Positions 1 through 5,322 of a stretch of DNA of 5,322 bases are shown piece after piece. The translations under genes and the position numbers were made by a program. How positions within the stretch are numbered: position 1 is the stretch's first letter; every line of letters begins with the position of its first letter. The notes beneath the pieces were generated by a model. It was given only the letters and a program-made list of their open reading frames with translations. It did not search any database and was not told where the DNA came from. This stretch comes from CAYUVA01 sp964448115 [NCBI: uncultured bacterium] (GTDB taxonomy: Bacteria; CAYUVA01): NCBI GenBank assembly GCA_964448115.1, contig CAYUVA010000078.1, forward strand, positions 1-5,322, given 5' to 3'.

Positions 1-201
1 TCCCCCGAAGAGTCCTGGCGCGAATGCCACCTCCACGCCCGCAACCTCCTCGGCGAGGAGGGCTACCAGCGCCTGCTTCATGAAATAGAAACCGGCGAAC
101 CCCAACCAGAATCGCGGAACCACAGCCGGGTATCTTACCCCCGCATCGGCGGTCAGGCATCCTTCCTCGAGGATGAGCAGGAATCGTTCCTTGACGATTG
201 A
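1..201 (+). CDS. C-terminal fragment of an unrecognised protein (5' end outside window)
   Basis: Frame 1 is open from the first base to a TGA at 199-201, giving the last 66 residues of a protein that begins upstream. I do not recognise the family. The fragment opens with a charged, probably helical stretch (ESWRECHLHARNLLGEEGYQ, then RLLHEIE). A Pro/Arg-rich linker follows, and the protein ends in an acidic tail (FLEDEQESFLDD). GC is about 63% over the first 180 bases, clearly above the next three genes, and third positions are rich in C and G, which supports real coding. The stop codon shares its last base with the Shine-Dalgarno sequence of the next gene, so the two are probably co-transcribed. 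The tail could come from a helicase, methyltransferase or other island component, but nothing visible decides between these. Confidence 0.72.
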   Translation, partial: SPEESWRECHLHARNLLGEEGYQRLLHEIETGEPQPESRNHSRVSYPRIGGQASFLEDEQESFLDD

Positions 202-205
202 GGAG
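201..205 (+). promoter_or_regulatory. Strong ribosome binding site for the HEPN gene
   Basis: AGGAG lies 7 bases before the ATG at 213 and overlaps the upstream stop codon by one base. It settles the start of the HEPN gene at 213 rather than the in-frame TTG at 198, which has no comparable site. The overlap with the stop codon suggests translational coupling to the preceding gene. Confidence 0.85.
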
Positions 206-212
206 ATCCAGC

Positions 213-785
213 ATGGCTCGCATATCCTATAAAAACCAGTGCCTGCAGCATTACCAGCAGAAAACGCAGGACGTTCAAAACTATTACGGCAACTTGCCAA
301 CGTTGCTGCAACACCTCGATTTTTCAGTAACCCTGGCATACATGTTCTCCCAGCTGGAATTGGGTCACCGCTGGTTGTTATACCTCGGGTTGGTGCGTCT
401 TCACAAGCTGAATAGAAATGCATCCTGGGAGGCGATCCACGAGACATATCTAAACAAGGACGATTTCCAGAGATTTTTCCTGATAGTCTTCGGTCAAAGG
501 ATACCTAAGGCCACCATTCAGATCTGGGAAAATGCCGCAGGAATCCGCAACCGTGTCATGCATGGCCGTAACAAACCCACGCTCTCTGAACTGAAGACAG
601 CCATAGAGCAGGTACTCGATTACTCTGAAGAGATGAACAGGTTCGTGGGTCGCATCTCCCCCGTGCGACCATTTGTTCCGGATCGCCGTGGGCTGTTGGC
701 TGGTCAGAAGGCACACCTGGAAAACACCAGCAAGTGGGTTCTAAAGGGAATGGGGTTCACTTCATCTCCAAGAAATGGGATTTGA
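213..785 (+). CDS. Stand-alone HEPN-domain protein, putative ribonuclease
   Basis: This gene encodes a 190-residue protein with no signal peptide or membrane segment, so it is probably cytosolic. Residues about 35-150 look all-helical and contain I-R-N-R-V-M-H-G at residues 111-118. This fits the HEPN signature R-N-x3-H (Arg112, Asn113, His117), which in active members forms a metal-independent RNase site across a dimer. A further helix (ELKTAIEQVLDYSEEMNRFV) follows, as in HEPN folds. The tail from about residue 150 is basic and ends with a hydrophobic/aromatic patch (SKWVLKGMGF) that could be a partner-binding element. No nucleotidyltransferase (MNT-type) antitoxin gene is adjacent. The next gene starts 2 bases after the stop and also carries a HEPN domain. 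Membership of the HEPN superfamily is fairly secure from motif and context. The subfamily and the catalytic activity are inferred. Some HEPN proteins are non-catalytic RNA binders, but here both motif residues are intact. Confidence 0.82.
   Translation: MARISYKNQCLQHYQQKTQDVQNYYGNLPTLLQHLDFSVTLAYMFSQLELGHRWLLYLGLVRLHKLNRNASWEAIHETYLNKDDFQRFFLIVFGQRIPKATIQIWENAAGIRNRVMHGRNKPTLSELKTAIEQVLDYSEEMNRFVGRISPVRPFVPDRRGLLAGQKAHLENTSKWVLKGMGFTSSPRNGI
777..780 (+). promoter_or_regulatory. Weak ribosome binding site deciding the helicase start
   Basis: GGGA lies 7 bases before the ATG at 788. That ATG follows the preceding stop by 2 bases, a typical coupled arrangement. The alternative in-frame GTG at 734 would add 18 residues overlapping the HEPN gene and has no purine-rich site in front of it, so 788 is preferred. 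Confidence 0.5.
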
Positions 786-787
786 TC

Positions 788-3472
788 ATGCATCGCTCCT
801 CAAACCTATCCACCACCGCTCGTGATCAGGATCTGACAGACATTCGTCCGCTTCTTGAAGAGGTGTTCAGCTTCATGGCAGAATGGCTGGAAACACGCCT
901 CGAGACGAAGGTCCGGAAACAATGGGAAAAGCATGTTGTCAGGATTCTGAACAGCGGGAAAGAGAAGAAACACATTCAATCCGGTAACTGGTCCACGGTT
1001 CATGATCTTGATGAACAGTCCAAGATCCGTGTGTTTGAAAGAAACTACCGTTTTCTGGAGCAGAAATGCAGCTTCCCGCCCAGTTCAGAATATCTGATCG
1101 GCAAGGTTCGTGAAGTCAGAAACAATCATATCGCTCACCGGCCCGGTAGGGGAGTTAAACCGAATAGTGCCTTGAGAGCCCTTGACATTATTGACGAGTT
1201 TCTCGAGCTCCTGGAAGCTCCACGGGCACTTCTCAAGAGAGTGGAAAACCACCAGCGGCAACTGCGTGAACTGATCGAAGCGAAACAGGTTTCGGTTCGG
1301 GGTGGCGCGTTTGCCCAGGCAACCAAACCAGTGGGAGCCCCAATCGCTGAACCCGGTTTTGAAGATGTTTTCGAAGGATTCAGGTTGACACCATCCCAGG
1401 GTGAGGCGGTCCGAAAACTTGACCAGTTCCTGCGTGATCCGGACTCAAAGTGCTTTGTCTTGAAGGGTTATGCCGGTACGGGCAAGACATTCCTTATCGG
1501 CGGGCTCTACCGGTATCTGACCAAGTTGAAAACAATGACGATGCTCATGGCACCTACAGGTCGGGCGGCTCATGTAATCTCTGAACGGCATCAAGTGCCG
1601 GCATCAACCATCCACCGTGGCATTTACACCTTAGATAAGCTGGAAGAATTTCCGGAAGTCGAGGAAGACGGGACCATTGCCTACAAGATGTATTTCAGCC
1701 TGCGGAACAATGATGTTCAGCACGATACGATATTCATCGTGGATGAAGCATCTATGATTTCTGATGTCTACCAGGAGGCAGAATTTGTCCGCTTCGGGTC
1801 GGGTCGTCTTCTTCGTGACCTGCTTGAATTCATCAATTTTGACGCCAATGACTATTCCAAGAAGCTGATCCTCATCGGTGATGACGCCCAGCTTCCACCC
1901 GTGGGGATGAACACCTCTCCTGCCCTGGATGTTGACTACCTGAAGACCAATGGAAGGATTGATGTTCAGCAGCACCTACTAACCGATGTGGTCAGGCAGG
2001 AAGAGTCCAGCCTGATCCTGAAGAATGCTACTGCACTTCGAGAACTGCTGCGCAAGAGGGATTACAGCGCTTTCTCATTTGCCTATGATGATGATAGTGT
2101 TATCAATCTCCAACCTGACGAGGTTCTCGATCACTTCGGCGCTATCAGTGAGGATATGGACATCGAATCAGTCATCATTACCTATGCCAACAACACCGCA
2201 AAAAACTACAATGACGCAGTGAGGAAATATATCTTTAAACGAGGAAAGGATATTTCACCGGGAGACCGACTTATTGTCATCCGGAACAATTATGGCCATG
2301 AGATTGAGCTATTCAATGGTCAAATGGGGATTGTGGTTGATGTGGGGGGTGAAGAAGAGCATCGTATTGTCCGGTTTTACTCGGGACTAGATGATGATGG
2401 GAAGAGGCGGATAGTCGAAGTACAACTAAGGTACCAGCATGTAACGATTGAGTTTAAAGATCTTTCAGGCGAAACCCACCAGATTAGTTGCGTGATTCTC
2501 GCTAATATACTCCATTCCATAAATCGTGATCTCAGTACCGATGAGTCCAAGGCCCTTTATATTGATTTTAAAAACAGACATCCGGATCTGAAGCCGCATG
2601 ATCCAAGATTTCGCGAAGTCCTGCTGGCCGATCCTTATTTCAATGCCTTACTCGTAAAATACGGCTACGCAATCACAGGTCACAAATCCCAGGGTGGGGA
2701 ATGGGATAATGTGTATATCGATTTCAAGTCGCAGAACAAACTGAATGCTACCGCCCTCCGTTGGAGCTATACAGCCTTGACCCGCGCCCGGAAGCGTGTG
2801 ATTTTAACAAACCCAATCTTCCAAGATCGGTTGGTCCCGAGGAAGGGGATCGAATGGACGGAGGAAGGTGGTGAATCGGAAGTACCATCGACTGATGATG
2901 TTGAGGTCCCTGAGGAAATTGCTGAACGTGGTGTAATTCCGGCAGGCATTTATAGGCTCGTGGTGAGGTGTCTTTCCGAAGACATCGAGATTACCTCCAC
3001 GCATTCCATCAATTACGCAGAGAAGTACCGCTTTACCGATGACGATAACAACACGTGCAGAATTGTGATCTATTACGACAAGAAGTCAGTCATTAAAACG
3101 ATCCATGTTGAGCAGAAAAGCAATGATGAGTTTGGCGCAAGGATCAAAAAGGCCCTGAAAGGCCTTGCTGGTAAGAAAACAGCTAGTGGCGAATGTAAGC
3201 AAAAGCCGGAAGACATCATTGGAAATATTGCTGAATATAAACGTATCATTATCGCCGAGATTAACAAGAGATTACAGGATGAACCAATATCAATCATTAG
3301 TATTCGTGATATCAGCCAGTACAGTATGGAGATACACTTTAAAGACACAAAAGAAACTGGAGCAGCGATCTACTACTTCGATAAAAGCAAACGACTCACG
3401 ACGTTGAGCATTAAAGGAAGCAGGTCATTGTACGAAAAGTGGAAGGCCATACATCAGGTTGCTTATGAATGA
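788..3472 (+). CDS. Swt1-like HEPN domain fused to a RecD/Dda-type SF1 helicase
   Basis: This gene encodes 894 residues. Residues about 1-165 form an N-terminal helical domain with V-R-E-V-R-N-N-H-I-A-H at 107-117 (Arg111, Asn112, His117) followed by A-L-R-A-L-D-I-I-D-E-F-L. This pattern is characteristic of Swt1-type HEPN domains, which are linked to RNA cleavage. After a linker comes a complete superfamily 1 helicase. The motifs seen are a Q-motif-like LTPSQ (Gln204), Walker A GYAGTGKT (227-234, Lys233), Walker B IVDEAS (Asp319, Glu320), motif III GDDAQLPPVG (364-373), a motif IV-like VVRQE (Arg403), motif V ITGHKSQGGEWD (629-640) and motif VI YTALTRARKR (661-670, Arg666). GDRLIVIRNN...LFNGQMG (492-513) resembles the SH3-like insertion of RecD/Dda helicases, and DPYFNALLVKYGYAI is typical of that group. 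All catalytic motifs are intact, so it should hydrolyse ATP and translocate on nucleic acid; RecD/Dda relatives move 5'-3' on DNA. The tail (about 700-894) is not part of the helicase core and appears duplicated. The last 8 bases overlap the next gene. Confidence 0.93.
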   Translation: MHRSSNLSTTARDQDLTDIRPLLEEVFSFMAEWLETRLETKVRKQWEKHVVRILNSGKEKKHIQSGNWSTVHDLDEQSKIRVFERNYRFLEQKCSFPPSSEYLIGKVREVRNNHIAHRPGRGVKPNSALRALDIIDEFLELLEAPRALLKRVENHQRQLRELIEAKQVSVRGGAFAQATKPVGAPIAEPGFEDVFEGFRLTPSQGEAVRKLDQFLRDPDSKCFVLKGYAGTGKTFLIGGLYRYLTKLKTMTMLMAPTGRAAHVISERHQVPASTIHRGIYTLDKLEEFPEVEEDGTIAYKMYFSLRNNDVQHDTIFIVDEASMISDVYQEAEFVRFGSGRLLRDLLEFINFDANDYSKKLILIGDDAQLPPVGMNTSPALDVDYLKTNGRIDVQQHLLTDVVRQEESSLILKNATALRELLRKRDYSAFSFAYDDDSVINLQPDEVLDHFGAISEDMDIESVIITYANNTAKNYNDAVRKYIFKRGKDISPGDRLIVIRNNYGHEIELFNGQMGIVVDVGGEEEHRIVRFYSGLDDDGKRRIVEVQLRYQHVTIEFKDLSGETHQISCVILANILHSINRDLSTDESKALYIDFKNRHPDLKPHDPRFREVLLADPYFNALLVKYGYAITGHKSQGGEWDNVYIDFKSQNKLNATALRWSYTALTRARKRVILTNPIFQDRLVPRKGIEWTEEGGESEVPSTDDVEVPEEIAERGVIPAGIYRLVVRCLSEDIEITSTHSINYAEKYRFTDDDNNTCRIVIYYDKKSVIKTIHVEQKSNDEFGARIKKALKGLAGKKTASGECKQKPEDIIGNIAEYKRIIIAEINKRLQDEPISIISIRDISQYSMEIHFKDTKETGAAIYYFDKSKRLTTLSIKGSRSLYEKWKAIHQVAYE
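2945..3157 (+). repeat. First copy of a duplicated C-terminal domain in the helicase
   Basis: This segment encodes helicase residues about 720-790 and appears to be the first of two diverged copies of a small domain. Shared landmarks in order are an I-x-I strand, a Ser-Ile near an aromatic/charged stretch (SINYAEKYRF), a D/N/T-rich turn, IVIYYDKKSVIKTI, and a terminal amphipathic helix (FGARIKKAL). The match is at the protein pattern level and was aligned by eye. The DNA copies are not obviously similar, so the duplication would be old. Confidence 0.5.
3236..3451 (+). repeat. Second copy of the duplicated C-terminal domain in the helicase
   Basis: This segment encodes helicase residues about 817-888. 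It repeats the order seen at 720-790: an I-x-I strand (ISIISI), an S-Q-Y-S-M-E-I-H-F strand, a K-D-T-K-E-T turn, AAIYYFDKSKRLTTLSI, and a terminal helix (YEKWKAI). The clearest correspondence is IYYDKKSVIKTI in copy 1 with IYYFDKSKRLTTL here. A Lys-rich linker of about 26 residues joins the copies. Its function is unknown. The segment has low GC (about 35-38% around 3181-3300). Confidence 0.5.
3456..3458 (+). promoter_or_regulatory. Ribosome binding site for the TPR-OB gene, inside the helicase gene
   Basis: AGG (within CAGG) lies 6 bases before the ATG at 3465 and inside the end of the helicase coding region. It favours 3465 over the in-frame TTG at 3459, which overlaps this spacing. The resulting 8-base overlap of start and stop regions suggests coupled translation at matched levels. 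Confidence 0.55.
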
Positions 3473-5189
3473 GCCGACATCAAAGGATGTGTTTACATTG
3501 CGGAAAGAGGGGAAATTGGACGATGCGCTTATCCTGGCTCGTCAGGTGTACGCAGCGGACCCTCATGATGAATGGAATATCAAAGCGTTATTCTGGGTGC
3601 TGTACGATTTGGTGAAAAGGAGTGTGGCTGGCAAGGCGCCGGACTTGGAGGATCTGGTCAACGAGATCAAGAAAATAGAGGTCTCAAGCATCCGGGATCA
3701 GTATATAGAAAAGGCGGAAACATTCTTAGAAAGGCTGTCTCTACCAGGCGGAGCGGAGCTGTTCCAGGCTCGTGAGTTGAGCAAGAGCGGCAACCATCAT
3801 GGCTCACTGAAAATCCTGCGCCGGTTGAATCGGCAATATCCTGGCCGAAGGGATATCGAAGAATCGCTCGGTTGGGAATTGTACCGGGTCGCAAAAGATA
3901 CTGATGAAGGTTCCGCTGCTGTTTGGGACTACTTGGGCGAGTACTCAAAGCTGACGTCTCTCCATGAACCAGGACTGCTACACTCAAAGATACTTGTGGC
4001 TTCCCTCGGCACAGCAAAAACTTCCGCGAGACTACTTGATTTCGTGAAGTGGTGGGACTTGGACAACTTGAGGTATGAAGACTGGGATAAGCATGGGAGA
4101 AAACCTCCACTGAGTAGATTCAATCTTGAGCCTGCCTCGAAACCTGCTAAAGAGTTTCCCGCCACCTCACTTGCCCTGCGCGTCGCACGGGCACTTTATC
4201 ACAATGTTAAAAACTTCCATATAGCCAGAGGTAAAGAACTGGAGTGGGTCGCCGAATTCCTATTGAAAGTCAATGAAAAAGAGGAGGATGAATATCTCCC
4301 GTACTACGTCACAAAGATGATGACATGGGCGGGGTTGGATCCCTCAACGATGCGGTCGCAGGTGATTCCACTCGTGAGAAAGAAAAGTACAGAATACTGG
4401 ATTTGGGATTCACTTGCCAGGACATACGACATGTCGGATGTGCAGTATGTGCAGTGCTTCTGCAAGGCGGCTATCGGCAAGGCTCAGGAAGAATGGTATA
4501 AGAGGGAAGTTTATGCAAATCTGGCGCTTGCACTGGCCGATCAACGGGAAGTTGCTCACGCGAGTGTGGCCGCCGAAATCTGCATCAAACTCTATGAAGA
4601 ATCTGGACAAGCTCCCCCCGAATCCGTACTCGACCTCACTGAACAATCCTGGTTTACACCCGATGGGAAGACAGCGTTTGAAAAGTTCCTTAGCGATTCA
4701 GCAGCAAAAGCAGAACAGATCCTGTGTGAAGATATCAAGCCCACCCTGGCTGTTATTAGTCGGGTAAATGCCAAGAAAGATGTTGCTGTAGCTGCCTTTA
4801 CTGCCAGACAAGTTGGACTCTTACACTATAATCATTGGCCAGATGCCAGGTCTCTACAAGAGGGGGACATTATTGCCGCAAAGGCGGATCGTACAGATGA
4901 TAAAGCGATAATTCTGGCTTGGGAGAAGAGTGATATTGAAGAGATCCCAAGATTATACGAGCGATATAAAGGTATGATAGTGATTCACCATGGCAACCTG
5001 TTTGGCTTTGTCAATTGCGACATCGGCGACATCTATGTTCACCCAGCATTGATCAAAGAGCACGAGATCGAAGATCAGGACCTACTTGAGGGCTTTGCTA
5101 TCAATGAGTGGAACAAAAAGAAAGGTCGAGAGGGATGGCGAGCAGTTACCGTTGAAAAACTTAAGCAAAATATTATTGAATCAGATTGA
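3465..5189 (+). CDS. TPR-like protein with C-terminal cold-shock/S1-like OB fold(s)
   Basis: This gene encodes 574 residues, soluble, with no signal peptide or membrane segment. The N-terminus has TPR-like helical pairs: residues about 6-50 (LRKEGKLDDALILARQVYAA with a following D-P-H-D turn) and again around 103-150 (ARELSKSGNHHGSLKILRRL, then Q-Y-P-G-R-R-D). A helical middle follows, marked by FVKWWDLDNLRYEDW near 193-207. The C-terminus (about 500-574) matches a cold-shock-domain pattern. GNLFGFV (510-516) sits at the RNP1 position, DIYVHP (522-527) at the RNP2 position, then L-L-E-G-F and a basic K-K-K-G-R loop. A preceding segment (about 445-490, with L-Q-E-G-D-I-I-A) may be a second OB fold. 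A TPR scaffold with an RNA/ssDNA-binding end resembles the TPR plus S1/CSD-like proteins (DUF7017 type) that I recall from TOTE-class conflict systems; that family name is from memory. No catalytic motif is visible. It probably acts as a scaffold or sensor for the adjoining HEPN and helicase proteins. Confidence 0.85.
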   Translation: MNEPTSKDVFTLRKEGKLDDALILARQVYAADPHDEWNIKALFWVLYDLVKRSVAGKAPDLEDLVNEIKKIEVSSIRDQYIEKAETFLERLSLPGGAELFQARELSKSGNHHGSLKILRRLNRQYPGRRDIEESLGWELYRVAKDTDEGSAAVWDYLGEYSKLTSLHEPGLLHSKILVASLGTAKTSARLLDFVKWWDLDNLRYEDWDKHGRKPPLSRFNLEPASKPAKEFPATSLALRVARALYHNVKNFHIARGKELEWVAEFLLKVNEKEEDEYLPYYVTKMMTWAGLDPSTMRSQVIPLVRKKSTEYWIWDSLARTYDMSDVQYVQCFCKAAIGKAQEEWYKREVYANLALALADQREVAHASVAAEICIKLYEESGQAPPESVLDLTEQSWFTPDGKTAFEKFLSDSAAKAEQILCEDIKPTLAVISRVNAKKDVAVAAFTARQVGLLHYNHWPDARSLQEGDIIAAKADRTDDKAIILAWEKSDIEEIPRLYERYKGMIVIHHGNLFGFVNCDIGDIYVHPALIKEHEIEDQDLLEGFAINEWNKKKGREGWRAVTVEKLKQNIIESD

Positions 5190-5192
5190 TTA

Positions 5193-5197
5193 GGGAG
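5193..5197 (+). promoter_or_regulatory. Ribosome binding site for the gene at 5205
   Basis: GGGAG lies 7 bases before the ATG at 5205, in the 15-base gap after the TPR-OB stop codon. The gap is too short for a terminator plus promoter, so the gene at 5205 probably continues the same transcript. Confidence 0.8.
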
Positions 5198-5204
5198 CAT
5201 CTCG

Positions 5205-5322
5205 ATGGCTATCAATCCCATCAGCTATACCGAGAACGTTATCCGCAGTTTCTTGCGGTACCAACTCACCGCGTACCCGTTCGCGGATGAACGGCTTCAC
5301 CAGCAGATGCGGAACCTGCTGA
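5205..5322 (+). CDS. N-terminus of a protein, tentatively a large DEAD/DEAH-box helicase (3' end outside window)
   Basis: An open frame runs from an ATG with a good Shine-Dalgarno sequence to the window edge, giving 39 residues. It begins M-A-I-N-P-I-S-Y-T-E-N-V and continues through SFLRYQLTAYPFADERLHQQ. This opening reminds me of long (well over 1000 residues) DEAD/DEAH helicases of the Lhr/YprA type found in defence islands, whose N-termini carry a similar FLRYQLTxYPFAD stretch. No helicase motif lies inside the window, so this is recognition from memory and remains tentative. GC returns to about 56%, above the preceding three genes. If the identification is right, the island carries two different helicases, one SF1 and one SF2. 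Confidence 0.7.
   Translation, partial: MAINPISYTENVIRSFLRYQLTAYPFADERLHQQMRNLL

Noticed and set aside
734-787. Upstream GTG start that would lengthen the helicase by 18 residues
   Set aside because: There is no Shine-Dalgarno sequence before it, and it would overlap the HEPN gene by 52 bases. The ATG at 788 has a GGGA at proper spacing and follows the previous stop by 2 bases.
213-1285. HEPN-MNT toxin-antitoxin pair
   Set aside because: No nucleotidyltransferase motif (GSxxxG with Asp pair) occurs in either neighbouring gene; the partner is a helicase fusion instead.
1631-1975. 114-residue minus-strand open frame within the helicase gene
   Set aside because: It is antisense to the conserved Walker B and motif III region of the helicase, which fixes the coding strand and frame here.
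3149-3166. Inverted repeat AAGGCC/GGCCTT with a 6-base loop, possible terminator
   Set aside because: The stem is only 6 bp, no T-run follows, and it lies inside the helicase coding sequence, so it is most likely chance.
3667-4110. 147-residue open frame on the minus strand inside the TPR-OB gene
   Set aside because: It lies wholly antisense to a well-supported gene, its product is Ser/Pro/Arg-rich with no recognisable domain, and no ribosome-binding site or operon context supports it.
4414-4767. 117-residue open frame on the plus strand inside the TPR-OB gene, in another frame
   Set aside because: It sits out of frame within the helical part of the TPR-OB coding region. The product looks like a frame-shifted shadow, and there is no Shine-Dalgarno sequence of note.
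1-5322. CRISPR array, tRNA/rRNA, insertion sequence ends or transposase
   Set aside because: No regularly spaced direct repeats, cloverleaf-like segment, terminal inverted repeats or transposase motifs were seen, and nearly every base is within a protein-coding gene.

Overview
The window is bacterial DNA from an unidentified host. It has Shine-Dalgarno-led genes, all on the + strand, packed with almost no intergenic space. Nothing in the sequence fixes the species. The two partial genes at the edges are GC-rich (about 63% in the first 180 bases, about 56% in the last 100). The three complete genes between them sit nearer 45-50%, with stretches of about 37% around 3180-3300 and 4260-4320.

Layout: (1) 1-201 is the C-terminal end of an unrecognised protein. 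(2) 213-785 is a 190-residue protein with an R-N-x3-H motif, read as a stand-alone HEPN-domain protein and possible ribonuclease. (3) 788-3472 is an 894-residue fusion of an N-terminal Swt1-like HEPN domain to a complete RecD/Dda-type superfamily 1 helicase; its C-terminal tail looks like two diverged copies of one small domain. (4) 3465-5189 is a 574-residue protein with TPR-like helical repeats and a C-terminal cold-shock/S1-like OB fold, possibly two in tandem. (5) From 5205 to the window edge is the N-terminus of another protein, tentatively a large DEAD/DEAH-box helicase. No gene-free stretch exceeds 15 bases, and I see no RNA gene, CRISPR array, insertion sequence, internal promoter or terminator.

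The three complete genes are separated by gaps of 11 and 2 bases or an 8-base overlap, which suggests one transcript and coupled translation. Together they combine two potential RNA-cleaving HEPN domains, a nucleic-acid motor and a scaffold with an RNA/ssDNA-binding fold. This parts list is typical of prokaryotic conflict or anti-phage systems. The best candidate for an undescribed system here is this triad: HEPN, HEPN-SF1 helicase and TPR-OB protein, lying between two higher-GC genes that may belong to a larger defence island. The defence role is inferred from domains and arrangement and is not shown by the sequence.
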